Source: Apostichopus japonicus | Lineage: Eukaryota > Echinodermata > Holothuroidea > Aspidochirotida > Stichopodidae | DNA length: 64,000 nt | Reading direction: 5' to 3' | Assembly (NCBI RefSeq): GCF_037975245.1 | Contig: NC_092572.1 | Span: 26,953,989 to 27,017,988 of the forward strand | Part shown: piece after piece, positions 50,597-62,221 of the stretch | How positions within the stretch are numbered: the first letter of the stretch is position 1 | Layout: each line of letters begins with the position of its first letter | Position numbers and translations under genes: made by a program | Notes under the pieces: generated by a model | The model's input: the letters and a program-made list of their open reading frames with translations, nothing else | Told to the model about the DNA's origin: nothing | Database searches by the model: none

Positions 50597-50617
50597 TCGA
50601 AGCTGTTTCCTCTAAAC
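50597..50617 (+). CDS. Micro-exon 23 (21 nt), EAVSSK
   Basis: Acceptor TTTACTTTCAG, donor GTAAGTTAAG. Same peptide as the last copy at 63676. Confidence 0.75.
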
Positions 50618-51041
50618 GTAAGTTAAGTCATTAGTGGCAAGGGTCAAGAAACTTATAAGATGTCTTTGTTTTCAATGAATAGAGACCTTCATCAATATTC
50701 CGATTTTTTAATATTTCGTCAATGCATTCGGAAGCATCAGAAATGATCATGTCAATACGTTACTTAAGGTGAAAGTGTTTTCGAATTTATATTATTTGTA
50801 AATCAAAAAGACATCAAGAATCATATACAGATCCGTCACCTCAGATGACATTTTTCTTAATCATATTTTGTTCTCATGCATGGGTAAGAGAGTTTTAATG
50901 ATTTAAAATATTAATAAGTAATGTGAAATACTTGGGTATCAGAATAGAAGAGCTGTGGTTCCTCTCCATATATGCTTCTAATTGGATGCGTTTGATGAAA
51001 CCTGAGTTTGCCTTTTTTACATGATATTTGTTTACTTTCAG

Positions 51042-51062
51042 TCGAAGATGTTCACTTTAAAA
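51042..51062 (+). CDS. Micro-exon 24 (21 nt), EDVHFK
   Basis: Acceptor TTTACTTTCAG, donor GTAAGTTACG. Phase 1 EDVHFK; ends A. Confidence 0.75.
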
Positions 51063-51563
51063 GTAAGTTACGAACTTCGTGACTAGTGCCTAGAAACCGT
51101 TAGATGTCTTTATTTTAATGAATAAAAACATTAATCAACATTTTTTTGGATATCAATTTGTTCACTCATTAGAAATTCTTATAATTTTAACGGATATTTT
51201 GGAAGCTAGATACTGTACAATTCCATGATGTATGCTATACTGTTTCATAATAACCACAAATGTGAAGTTTGTATAATGCTCTATGACTGTTAAATATTTT
51301 GCCCTCGAGTAGGCATACAATATCATATACAGATAGTTCATATCAGATGTTATACCTCTAATAATAAAAAACATGTTGTTGTCATGCATAGTCACAGTGT
51401 TGCAATTAGTTGTAATATTCACTAATAACACAAAGGGCTTGTGTATTAGAATAGAACATATGTAGTTTTCTTCTATATATGCTTTCAATTGAATGCATTT
51501 GATGAATCTACGTTATGTGTTTCCTGTAATTGAAAGTTTATTTATGATTTCATGTTATTACAG

Positions 51564-51584
51564 TCAGAGATGTTCCTTCGGAAA
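51564..51584 (+). pseudogene. Micro-exon relic, donor lost (RDVPSE)
   Basis: Acceptor TGTTATTACAG, donor GAAATATCG. Phase 1 RDVPSE. Third member of the donor-less RDVPSA group. Confidence 0.6.
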
Positions 51585-52302
51585 GAAATATCGTATTTTG
51601 TGAGTAGTGCCAAGAAACTTCTAAAACTTTCTTTTTTCAAATGATTACAGACCTGTAAAAATGTTTTCTAGGATATAAATTTATTCAGTCATTTGAAATA
51701 CTGATAACTTAAACGGATTTTTTGGTAGAGATTACAATTACGTTGCATATATTTATACTGTTACAATTAATCACAATATGAGTTTTATATAACAATCCAT
51801 AAATTAGTATTTTGACAACAAGAAGTTTATTGCTCAGTTGATATCTTAGAAAATTATTGACTGCTTAGCGATGTAATGTAATATTTTCTGTATCTCCAAA
51901 CCAAAATACATCGTAAAAGCATTTCTTAATACAAACAGGTATAAAGTGTCAAATATTTCAATATTTCGTCAATGCATTTGGAAGCAACAGAATGGATGAT
52001 GTCAATACGTCACTTCAAAGTGAAAGTGTTTTTTCATCATATGCAAATCAAGAAAACATCAAGAATCTAATACAGATCCGTCACATTGGATGATAGTTTT
52101 TTTTTCAACACATGCAGTTCTCATGCATGGTAACAGAGTTTCAATAAATTGAATATTCACAAGTAATGTGAAATACTTGGATATCAGATTAGAAGAGCTG
52201 TAGTTTCTCTCCATATATGCTTCTAATTGGATGCATTTGATGAATCTGAGTTCTGTGTTTCCTGAAATAGCAATTTTTTTTTATGAATTTGTTTACTTTC
52301 AG

Positions 52303-52323
52303 TCGAAGATGTTTCCTCTAAAC
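52303..52323 (+). CDS. Micro-exon 25 (21 nt), EDVSSK
   Basis: Acceptor TTTACTTTCAG, donor GTAAGTTAAG. Consensus class B. Confidence 0.75.
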
Positions 52324-52767
52324 GTAAGTTAAGTACTTCGTGACTAGCATCGACAAACTAATCAGATGCTTTTATTTTCAATGAATAGAGACCTTAATCA
52401 ATATTTAGATTTTTCAAAATTTCGTCAATGCATTCGGAAGCAACAGAATCGATAATGTCAATACGTCACTTCATAGTGAAAGTGTGTTTTTTATCATTAA
52501 TCATGTTTACATTAAAAGACATCAAGAATCATATACAGATCCTCCACCTCAGATGATATTTCTCTTTTTGATAACATGTTGTTCTCTTGCTTGGTATCAG
52601 AGTTTAAAGTAATTGGAGTATTCAAAATTAATGTGAAGTACTTGAGTATCAGAATAGAGAAGCTTTAGTTTCTCTACATATATGCTTCTATATGGATGCA
52701 TTTGTTAATTTGAGTTCTGTGTTTCCTGCAATAGCAATTCTTTTCTATAAATTGTTGTTACTTTCAG

Positions 52768-52788
52768 TCGAAGATGTTTCCTCTAAAC
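52768..52788 (+). CDS. Micro-exon 26 (21 nt), EDVSSK
   Basis: Acceptor GTTACTTTCAG, donor GTAAGTTTAA. 465 nt after the previous copy. Confidence 0.75.
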
Positions 52789-53233
52789 GTAAGTTTAATG
52801 CTTCGTGACGAGTGCCAAGAAAATCATTAAATGTCTTTATTTTTAATGAATAGAGACCTTCATCAATATTTAGATTTGTCAATATTTCGTCAATAAATTT
52901 GGAAGCAGCAGAATGTATTGAGTCAATACCACACTTCAGGTGAAAGTGTCTTTGTTTTTTATCATTTGTAAATCAAAAAGACATCAACAATCATATACAG
53001 ATCCATCTACTCAGAGGACATTTTTCTTTTTGATCACATGTTGTTCTCTTGCATGGTAACAGAGTTTTAATGAAATGTAATATTCACAAGTGATGTGTAG
53101 TACTTGGGTATCATAATAGAGGAGCTGTAGTTTCTTTACATATAAGCTTCTAATTGGATGCATTTAATAATCTGAGTTCTGTGTGGCCTGATATATATAG
53201 CAAGTTCTTTCTATGAATTTGCTTTACTTTCAG

Positions 53234-53254
53234 TCGAAGATGTTTCCTTTAAAC
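53234..53254 (+). pseudogene. Micro-exon relic, donor lost (EDVSFK)
   Basis: Acceptor TTTACTTTCAG intact; donor reads AGAGGTTAAG where sisters have GTAAGTTAAG. Phase 1 EDVSFK. A GT five bases on (AACAGAG|GTTAAG) could act as a poor substitute but would make a 26-nt, frame-shifting exon. Confidence 0.65.
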
Positions 53255-53862
53255 AGAGGTTAAGAAATTCGTGACTTATGCCAAGAAACTCATCAGATTG
53301 TTTTTATTTTAAATAAATAAAGACATTAATCAACATTTTTTGGATATCAATTGTTCAGTCATTTGAAATTCTTATAATTTTAAATTGAAAAGTGCTAATA
53401 GACGAATCAGATGTCTTTATTTTACATGAATAAAGACCTTCATCAACATTTTCTTGGATATTAAATTGTTCAGTCATTCGAAATTCTTCTGACTTTAATG
53501 GATTTTTTAGGTACTTAGAGGCTACAATTCAATGATGTATGCTATACAAATTTATGATAATCACAAATGGGATTTTTTTTTTATTTCACTCCATTACTGT
53601 TAATTATTTTGCCTTCGATTAGGCATAACATACCATATACAGCTCGTTCATGTCAGATGTTACTTCTCTATTAAACAACATGTTGTCCCATGCATTTTCA
53701 TACTATTGCAATTAATTAAAATATTCAATAATAACGCAAAGTGCTTTTGTATCAGAAAAGCTGTAGTTCTACCATATTACGCTTCCAATTGGATGAAGTT
53801 GATGAATTTGGGTTTTGAATTCTTGCAATTGTTGTTTCTTCATGATTTATTTTTTATCACAG

Positions 53863-53883
53863 TTAGAGATGCTTCTTTCCAAC
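53863..53883 (+). CDS. Micro-exon 27 (21 nt), RDASFQ, TT start
   Basis: Acceptor TTTTTATCACAG, donor GTAAGTATAA. Starts TT instead of TC, which still gives Phe, Leu, Ile or Val at the junction. Confidence 0.75.
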
Positions 53884-54378
53884 GTAAGTATAAAATTTTG
53901 TGAGAAGTACCAAGACAATAATGAGAAGACTTTATTTTAAGTGAATGTAGACGTGCATCAATATTTTCTTGGATATCAACTTGTTCAGTCATTCACATTT
54001 TTTTTATAATTTAAACGGATTTTCTGGTAACTAGAGACTGTACATTTCCATGATGTATGCTATAGTGTTTTAAAATAATCACAAATTTGTTTTTACACTC
54101 CATCATTGTTTTATATTTGCCTTCGATGATGCATAAAATATCATAAACAGGTCGTTCATGTCAGATGTTATATCTCTCTTTAACAATATATTGTTCTCAT
54201 GCATAGTCACAGTGTTGCAATTAATTGTAACATCACTAATAACGCAAAGTGCTTATTTATTAGAATAGAAAATATGTAGTTTCTTCTACATATGCTTCTA
54301 TTAGATGCATTTGATGAATCTGGGTTCTGTGCTTCCTAAAATAGCAAGTCTTTTCTATCAATTCTGTTTTTTTTTCAG

Positions 54379-54399
54379 TCGAAGATGTTCCCTTTAAAC
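54379..54399 (+). CDS. Micro-exon 28 (21 nt), EDVPFK
   Basis: A very strong pyrimidine tract TTTTTTTTTCAG, donor GTAAGTTAAG. Phase 1 EDVPFK; starts TC, ends C. Confidence 0.76.
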
Positions 54400-54888
54400 G
54401 TAAGTTAAGTACTTAATGACTAGCGCCAAGGAATTGATCAGATTTCTTTATTTAAAATGAATAAAGACCTTCATCAACATTTCCGTGAATATCAACTTGT
54501 TCAGTCATTAATGTTTTTTATAATTTAAACGGATTTTCTCGTAACTAGAGACTGTTCAATTCCATGATGTATGCTATACTGTTTAAAAATAATCATAAAT
54601 TTGAATTTGTTATTACACTCCATCATTGTTTTATATTTGCCTTTTTTGATGCATAAAATATCATATACAGATCGTTCATGTCAGATGTTATATCTCTCTT
54701 TAACAATATTGTTTTCATGCATAGTCACAGTGTTGCAATTACTTGCAACATCCCTAATAACGCAAAGTGCTTATTTATTAGAATAGAAAACATGTAGTTT
54801 CTTCTACATACGCATTTGAATGCATTTGATGAATCCGAGTTCTGTGTTTCCTAAAATAGTCTTTTCTATCAAATCTGTTTAATTTCAG

Positions 54889-54909
54889 TCGAAGATGTTC
54901 CCTTTAAAC
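54889..54909 (+). CDS. Micro-exon 29 (21 nt), EDVPFK
   Basis: Acceptor TTTAATTTCAG, donor GTAAGTTAAG. Duplicate of the previous copy. A foreign stretch follows in its downstream intron. Confidence 0.75.
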
Positions 54910-54986
54910 GTAAGTTAAGTACTTAGTGACTAGCGCCAATGAACTGATATGATTTCCTTATTTAAAATGAATAAAGACCTTCATCA

Positions 54987-55252
54987 AAACACCAAAACGC
55001 TTTTAAAACCTTATTTAAAGCGCTTCGTCTTTGTTTTGATAACCTTATTTGTGGTGAAATAAATATGTCACGAAAACGTTTTCAGGCTATTATTTCAAAA
55101 CATTTTTCGTTAACACATTAATATAACATTAAAATAAAATTAATATCTCGTGATGCCGACGTTTCTATAATAACAAATTTAACGTTGTAAAAACAATATA
55201 TTAGTGGCTCTTTTAATGATGTTATGATAATGTTTCGTGCTTGCTGGCCTGT
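54987..55252. other. Non-array insert within an array unit
   Basis: After ...ACCTTCATCAA the array text stops, and about 265 bp of unrelated AT-rich sequence follows, including the palindrome CGAAAACGTTTTC, before array text resumes at CAAAATAACCAAAAATGTG. About 130 bp of the normal unit is missing across the junction. I see no clear inverted ends or target duplication, so the origin is unknown. Confidence 0.55.
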
Positions 55253-55567
55253 TCCAAAATAACCAAAAATGTGAATTTTGTATGATACTTCATAACTGTT
55301 AAATATTTTGCCTTCGATAAGGCATGAAATATCATATACACATAGTTCATGTCAGATGTTATATCTCAATTAAACAACATGTTGTTTTCATGCATGGTCA
55401 CAGTATTGCAACTAATTGTTATATTCAATATTAACGCAAAGTGCTTGTGTATATTAGAATAGAAAATATGTAGTTTTCTTCCATATATGCTTCCAATTGG
55501 ATGCATATGATGAATCTATGTTCTATGTAACCTGCAAGTGAAAGTTTATTCTTAATTTTAATTACAA

Positions 55568-55588
55568 TCAGATATGTTCCTTCCGCAC
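55568..55588 (+). pseudogene. Micro-exon relic, acceptor lost (RYVPSA)
   Basis: The site before the 21-mer reads ATTACAA instead of ATTACAG. The donor GTAGTA keeps a GT. Phase 1 RYVPSA, the same peptide group as the donor-less copies. Confidence 0.62.
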
Positions 55589-56306
55589 GTAGTATATTAT
55601 ATTGTGAATAGTGCAAAGAAACTTATCAGATGTCTTTTTTTAAATGATTGGAGACCTGTAGAAATATTTTCTAGAATATCAATTTATTCAGTCATTTGAA
55701 ATACTGATAACTTAAACGGATTTTTTAGTAGAGACTCTACAATTCCACTGCATATATTTATACTGTTACAATTAATTACAATATGAGTTCTATATTACAA
55801 TTCATAAAAAAGGATTTTCATTACAAGAAGTTGATTGCCTAGTTGATTTCTTAAAATTGTTTTGATAGCTTAGCTAGATAAGGGAATATTTTCTGTATCT
55901 CCAAACCAAAAAACAATCCCTATAGCAATGCTTATTACAAAATTGTATGAAGTGTCAGATTTTTCCATATTTCGTCAATGCATTTGGAAGCAACAGAATA
56001 TATGATGTCAATACGTCACTTCAGGTGAAAGTGTCTTTGTTTACTTGATCATTTGTAAGTAAAGAAGACATCAATAATCATATACTGATCCGTCACCTCA
56101 GATGATATTTTACTTTTTAATCACATGTTATTCTGGTAACAGTATAAATAAATTGGAATATTTACAAGTAATGTGAACTGCTTGGGTAGCAGAATAGAAG
56201 TGCTGTTGTTTCCATATATGATTCTAATTGGAAGCATTTGATGAATCTGAGTTCTGTGTTTCCTGGAATAACAAGTCTTTTTTTTATAAAATTTATTTGC
56301 TTTCAG

Positions 56307-56327
56307 TCGAAGATGTTTCCTCTAAAG
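56307..56327 (+). CDS. Micro-exon 30 (21 nt), EDVSSK, G-ending
   Basis: Acceptor TTTGCTTTCAG, donor GTAAGTGAAA. Ends G. Confidence 0.75.
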
Positions 56328-56765
56328 GTAAGTGAAATATTTCTTGACTAGAGCCCAGAAACTAATAAATTGTCTTTATTTGAAGTTAATAGAGACCTTC
56401 ATCAATGTTCAGATTTTTGAAATGTCGTCAATTTATTTAAAAGGAACAGAATTGATGTTATCAATACGGCACTTTAGGTGAAAGTGTCTTTTTTATTATT
56501 ATTATAAATCACGAAGACATCAAGAATCATATACAGATCCGTCACCTCAGATGATATTTTTCTTTAATTACATGTTGTTTTAATGCATGGTAACAGAGTT
56601 TTAATGAATTGGAATATTCACAAGTAATGTGAACTACTTGGGTAACAGGATAGAGGAGCTGTGGTTCCTTTCAATATATATTTCTTTTGGATGCATTTGA
56701 TGAATCTGAGCTCTGTGTTCCCTGAAATAGCCAGTCGTTTTCTTATACATTTTGTTTACTTTCAG

Positions 56766-56786
56766 TCGGAGATGTTTCCTCTATAC
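56766..56786 (+). CDS. Micro-exon 31 (21 nt), GDVSSI
   Basis: Acceptor TTTACTTTCAG, donor GTAAGTTAAG. Phase 1 GDVSSI; starts TC, ends C. Confidence 0.75.
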
Positions 56787-57231
56787 GTAAGTTAAGTACT
56801 TCGTTACTAGTGCCAAGAAACTAATCAAATGTATTTATTTTAAATGAATAGAGACCTTAATTATGATTTAGATTTGTCAATTTTTCGTCAATGCATTCGG
56901 GAAGCAACATAATTGATATTATCAATACGACTCTTCAGTTGAAAGTGTTTTTGTTTTCCTTTTCATTTGTACATCAAGAAGACATCAAGAATTATTGACA
57001 TATACGTCACATCCGATGATATTTTTCTTAAACACATTTTGGTCTAATGCATCGTCACAGTGTTTTAATTAAGTGTAATATTCATAAATAAAGTGAAATA
57101 ATTGGGTATCAGTATAGAAGAGCTGTTGTTCCTCCCTTTATATGTTTCTATTGGATGCATTTGATAAATCTGAGTTCTGTATTTCCTGAAATAGCCAGTC
57201 GTTTTCTTATATTTTTTTTTAAAACTTTCAG

Positions 57232-57252
57232 TCGGAGATTTTTCCTCTAAAC
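57232..57252 (+). CDS. Micro-exon 32 (21 nt), GDFSSK
   Basis: Acceptor AAAACTTTCAG, donor GTAAGTTTAA. Phase 1 GDFSSK. Confidence 0.75.
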
Positions 57253-57693
57253 GTAAGTTTAATACTTCGTGACTAGTACCAAGGAACTAATCAGAAGTCT
57301 TTATTTTAATTGAATAGGGACATTTATCAATATTCATTTCTTTTCAATTTTTCGTCAATGCATTCGGAAGCAACATAATGGATAATGTTAATACGTCACT
57401 TCAGGTGAAAGGGTCTTTGTTCCTTTTTATTACTTGTAAATCACGAAGACATCAAGAATCATACACAGATTCGTCACCTCGGGTAACACTTTTCTTTATC
57501 ACATGTTGTTCCCAGGCATGGTAACAGCGTTTTGATTAATTGGAATATTCACAAGTAAAGTGAAGTACTTGGGAATCAGAATAGAAAAGCTGTAGTTCCT
57601 GTCCTTATATATTTCTATTGAATGCATTTGATGAATCTGAGTTATTTGTTTCCTGAAATAGACAGTCTTTTTTATGAATTTTGTTACTTTCAG

Positions 57694-57714
57694 TCGGAGA
57701 TGTTTCCTCTGAAC
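57694..57714 (+). CDS. Micro-exon 33 (21 nt), GDVSSE
   Basis: Acceptor GTTACTTTCAG, donor GTAAGTTTAA. Phase 1 GDVSSE, a charge reversal at the last full codon. Confidence 0.75.
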
Positions 57715-58152
57715 GTAAGTTTAATATTTCGTGGTTAGTGACAAGAAACTAATCATATGTCCTGATTAAAATGAATAAAGACCTTCATCAACATTTTCTT
57801 GGATATCGATATGATCGGTCATTCGAAATTCTTCTAATTTGAACGGATGTTTGGGTAGCTAGAGACTACAATTCCACTAAATGTAAATTTAGTATTACAC
57901 TCCAGGTGTAAGATATCATTAACAGATCATTTATGTCAGATGTTATTTCTCTCTTAAACAACTTGTTGTTTTCATGCATGGTTAGAGTGTTGCAATTTAT
58001 TGTAATATTTACTATTAACGCAAAGTGCTTGTGTATCAGAAAAGAAAAGCTGTAGTTTCTTCCATTTATGCTTCCAATTAGATGCAATTGATGAATTTGG
58101 GTTCTTTGTTTCCTGCAATTAAAGTTTATTCATGAATTTTATTTGATCACAG

Positions 58153-58173
58153 TCCGAGATGCTTCTTTTCGAC
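58153..58173 (+). CDS. Micro-exon 34 (21 nt), RDASFR
   Basis: Acceptor TTTGATCACAG, donor GTAAGTATAG. Class A copy among class B neighbours. Confidence 0.75.
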
Positions 58174-58658
58174 GTAAGTATAGAAATTTGTGAGTAGTAC
58201 CAAGAAACTTATAAGATGACTTTATTTCAAGTGAATGTAGACCAGCATCATATTTTCTAGGGTATTAATTTGTTCATTCATTTGATATTTTGATAACTAT
58301 AACGATTTTTTGAAGAGACTTTACACTTCCATGGTTTATGCTATACTGTTACAAGATAATTACAAATATGAGTTTGTAATACATTCCATACCTGTAAATG
58401 ATTTTTCCTTTGAGGTGGCATCAATTATCAAACACAGATCGTTCATGTCAGATTTTATTTCTCCCTTGAACAACATGATGTTCTTATGCATGGTCACAGT
58501 GTTGCAATTTATTGTCATATTCACAATTAATACATAGTGCTTGTGTATCAGAATAGTAAAGCCGTAGTTTTCTTCCATATATGCTTCTATGGGATGCAAT
58601 TAATGAGTCTGGGTTCCTGAAATTGCAAGCTTCTTTTTATGAATTCGTTTACTTTCAG

Positions 58659-58679
58659 TCGAAGATTTTCCTTCTAAAC
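58659..58679 (+). CDS. Micro-exon 35 (21 nt), EDFPSK
   Basis: Acceptor TTTACTTTCAG, donor GTAAGTTAAG. Phase 1 EDFPSK. Confidence 0.75.
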
Positions 58680-59175
58680 GTAAGTTAAGTATTTCGTGAC
58701 TAGTGCTAATAGACTAATCAGATGCCTCATTTTAAATGAATAAAGACCTTCATTAACATTTTCTTGGATATCAATTTGTTCAGTCATTCAAAACTCCTTA
58801 ATTGTAACGGATTCTTTGGTAGCTAGAGACAACAATTCCAAGATGTATGCTATACTGTTTCAAGATAATCACAAATGTAAATTTTGTATTACACTCCATA
58901 ACTGTTAAATATTTTGCCTTTGATTAGGCATAATACCATACACAGTTCGTTCATGTCAGATGTTATTTCTTTCTTAAACAACACGTTGTTTTCATGCATG
59001 TTCTTACAATTGCAATAAATTGTAATATTCAGTAATAACGCAAAGTGCGTTTGTATCAGAAAAGAAAAGCTGTAGTTTCTTCCATATTATGCTTCTCAAT
59101 TGGATGCAATTGATGAATCTGGGTTTTGTGTTTCGTGCAATTGAAATTTGATTCATGAATTTTATTTGATCACAG

Positions 59176-59196
59176 TCAGAGACGCTTCTTTAAGAA
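59176..59196 (+). CDS. Micro-exon 36 (21 nt), RDASLR
   Basis: Acceptor TTTGATCACAG, donor GTAAGTATAG. Phase 0 would contain CTT TAA, a stop; phase 1 reads RDASLR. Ends A. It is the second intact copy that excludes phase 0. Confidence 0.78.
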
Positions 59197-59695
59197 GTAA
59201 GTATAGTATTTCGTGAGTAGTACCAAGAAACTTATAAGATGACTTTATTTTAAGTGAATGTAGACCTACATCAATGTTTTCTTGGATATCAATTTGTTCA
59301 GTCATTTGAAATTTTGACAACTTAAAAACGATGTTTTGGTAGAGACTGTACAATTCCATGATGAATGTTATACTGTTACAATATGATTATAAAGATGGGT
59401 TTTCTAATACACTACATAACTATAAATTATATTGCCTTCGAGTAGTCACATGATATCGTATACATATCGTTCATGTCAGATGCTACTTTTCCCATTAACA
59501 ACATTTTGTTGTCATGCATGGTCACAGTGTTGCGATAAATTGTCATATTATCAAATAATACATAGTGCTTGTGTATCAGAAAATAAAAGCTGTAGTTTTC
59601 TTCCGTACATGCTTCCAATTTGATGCAATTGATGAGTCTGGGTTCTGTGGTTCTTAAATAGCAAATCTTTGTCTCTGAATTTTGTTTACTTTCAG

Positions 59696-59716
59696 TCAAA
59701 GATTTTTCCTCTAAAC
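59696..59716 (+). CDS. Micro-exon 37 (21 nt), KDFSSK
   Basis: Acceptor TTTACTTTCAG, donor GTAAGTTAAG. Phase 1 KDFSSK; starts TC, ends C. Confidence 0.75.
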
Positions 59717-60200
59717 GTAAGTTAAGTACCTTCACCTGGAAACTAATAAGATGTCTTTGTTTAAAATGAATAAAGACCTTCATCAACATTTTCTTGGATA
59801 TAAATTTGTTCAGTCATTCGAAGTTGTTATAATTTGAACGGTCTTTTAGGTAGCTAGAGACTAAAATTTTATGATGTATGCTATACTGTTTCAAGATAAT
59901 CACAAATGTAAATTTAGTATTACACTCCATAACTGTTAAATATTTTGCCTTAGATGAGGTGTGAAATATCATATAAAAGATCGTTCATGTCATATGTTAT
60001 TTCTCTCAACATAATGTTCCCATACATGGTAATTGTGTTGCAATTAATTGTAATATTCGCAAATAACGCAAAGTACGTTTGTATCAGAAAAGAAAAGTTG
60101 TGGTTTATTCCGTATATGCTTCCAGTTGGATGCAATTGATGAATCTGGGTTCTGTGTTTCGTGCAATTGAAGTTTATTCTTGAATGTTATTTGATCACAG

Positions 60201-60221
60201 TCAGAGATGCTACCTTCCGAC
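60201..60221 (+). CDS. Micro-exon 38 (21 nt), RDATFR
   Basis: Acceptor TTTGATCACAG, donor GTAAGTATAG. The following unit is shortened, leaving an intron of only 191 nt, the shortest in the array. Confidence 0.75.
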
Positions 60222-60412
60222 GTAAGTATAGTATTTGTGAGTAGTACCAAGAAACTTATAAGATGACTTTATGTTAAGTGAAAGTGCTTGTGTATCAGGA
60301 AAGGAAAGCTGTAGTTTCTGCCATATAAGCTTCCAACTGGATTCAGTTGATGAATCTGGGTTCTGAGTTTCCTGCAATCGAAAGTTTATTCATTAATTTT
60401 TATTTATTACAG

Positions 60413-60433
60413 TCAGAGATACTTCTCGCGTAT
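60413..60433 (+). CDS. Micro-exon 39 (21 nt), RDTSRV
   Basis: Acceptor TTTATTACAG, donor GTAAGTATAG. Phase 1 RDTSRV, a divergent member; ends T. Confidence 0.72.
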
Positions 60434-60932
60434 GTAAGTATAGTTTTCTCTGAGTTGTACCAAGCATCTTATAAGATGTCTTTATTTTAAGTAAATGTAG
60501 ACCTACATCAATATTTTCTTCGATATCAAATTGTTCAGTCATTTGAAATTATGATAACTTACAAGGATGTTTTGGAAGAGACTGTACAAATCAATTCTAT
60601 ATGATATACTGTAACAATATTATCATAAAGAAGAGTTCTGTATAACCCTACATCGTTGTAAATATCTTGCCTAAAAAAATGCATCAATTATCATATACAG
60701 ATCTTCCATGTACGTCAGATGATATTTCTTCCGTTAACATCATGTTGTTCTCATGCTTGGTCACAGAGTTTTAATTAACTGTAATATTCACAAGTCATTT
60801 GAAGTACTTAGGTATCAGAATATAAGAGTTGTAGTTTCTATCCATATATGCTTCTAATTGGATGCAATTGATGAATCTGGGTTCTGTGTTTCGTGCAATT
60901 GGAGTTTATTCTTGTATTTTATTTGATCACAG

Positions 60933-60953
60933 TCAGAGACGCTACTTTCCGAC
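60933..60953 (+). CDS. Micro-exon 40 (21 nt), RDATFR
   Basis: Acceptor TTTGATCACAG, donor GTAAGTATAG. A SINE sits 26 nt into its downstream intron. Confidence 0.75.
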
Positions 60954-60979
60954 GTAAGTATAGTATTTTGTGAGAAGTA

Positions 60980-61209
60980 TGTATATTAGATCCTCCTGCA
61001 AACAGGAACTCGCGAAGAAGCCTCATTGGCTTATCAAAGCCGCAAGCTGACCGAAGCCAGTCTCTTACATTCATATTTAACGTCCATGATTATGAATTGT
61101 TAATTGTCAACAACTCTGTAACTGGACGACATACATTAATCTGGGAGTGACTCGAACCGGGGACCTTATGATTGAAAGGCACCGGCGTTAACCACTGAGC
61201 TAACACTCC
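60980..61209 (-). mobile_element. tRNA-derived SINE inserted in an array unit
   Basis: Read on the minus strand it starts TGGAGTGTTAGCTCAGTGGT (pol III A box, plus-strand 61192-61202) and has a B box GGTTCGAGTCA (plus-strand 61148-61158). A body of about 150 bp follows, ending GCAGGAGGATCTAATATAC. The 7-bp sequence AGAAGTA flanks it at 60973-60979 and 61210-61216, and sister units have a single AGTAGTA there, so it is a target-site duplication. It lies opposite to the micro-exons. Confidence 0.88.
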
Positions 61210-61683
61210 AGAAGTACAAAGAACTAATAAGACGAATTTATTTTAAGTGAATGTAGACCTGCATCAATATTATCTTGGATATCGATTTGTTCAGTCATTT
61301 GAAATTCTGACAACTTGTTAAGAAGTTTAGCAGAGATTGTACAATTCCATTGTGTATGTTAGACTGTTACAAGATAATTACAAAGGTGGGTTTTCTATTA
61401 AACTCCGTAACAGGAAATTATTTCGCCTTCTTTAAGGCATCAAATATCATACACAACTGGTTCATGTCAGATGTTATTTCTCACTTGAACAACTTTGTTG
61501 CCATGCACGTTAACAGTGTTGCAATTAATTGTCATATTCACAAATTATATATAGTGCTTACGTATCAGAAACGAAAATCAGTAGTTTTCTTCCATATATA
61601 CTTCCAATTGGATACAATTGATGAATCCGAGGTTTATGTTTCCTGCATTTGAAAGTGTATCTATTATTTGTATTTGATTACAG

Positions 61684-61704
61684 TCGAAGCTTATAGTAAC
61701 GCAT
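61684..61704 (+). CDS. Micro-exon 41 (21 nt), EAYSNA
   Basis: Acceptor TTTGATTACAG, donor GTAAGTATAG. Phase 1 EAYSNA; phase 2 would hit TAG. Ends T. With 62713 it forms a third sequence class. Confidence 0.73.
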
Positions 61705-62200
61705 GTAAGTATAGTATTTTGTGAGTAGTCTCATAAACCAATAAGATGTCTTCAATTTAATTGATTGGAGACCTTCATCAATATTTCGTGGAGATCAATT
61801 TGTTCAGTTATTTAAAATTATGATAAGTTGAAAAGATGTTTGGTATAGACTGTACAATTCCATGGTATATGTTATACCGTAGCAAGATAATTAAAAACGT
61901 GAGTTCTGTATGACCCTCTATCACTGTAAATATCTTGCCTTTAAGAAGGCATCAAGTATCATCTACAGATCTTCCATGTACGTCAGATGTTCTTACTCCC
62001 TTTAACGACATGTTGTTCTCAAGCATGTTCACAGAGGTTTAATTAACTGTTATATTCACAAGTAATTTGAAGTACTTGGGTATCAGAATATAAGAGCTGT
62101 AGTTTTTCTCCATGTATGCTTCTAATTGGATGCAATGGATGAATCTGGGTTCTGTGTTTCGTGCAATTGAAGTTGATCCATGAATTTTATTATATCACAG

Positions 62201-62221
62201 TCAGAGATGCTTCTTTCCGAC
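62201..62221 (+). CDS. Micro-exon 42 (21 nt), RDASFR
   Basis: Acceptor TTATATCACAG, donor GTAAGTATAG. Consensus class A; starts TC, ends C. Confidence 0.75.
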
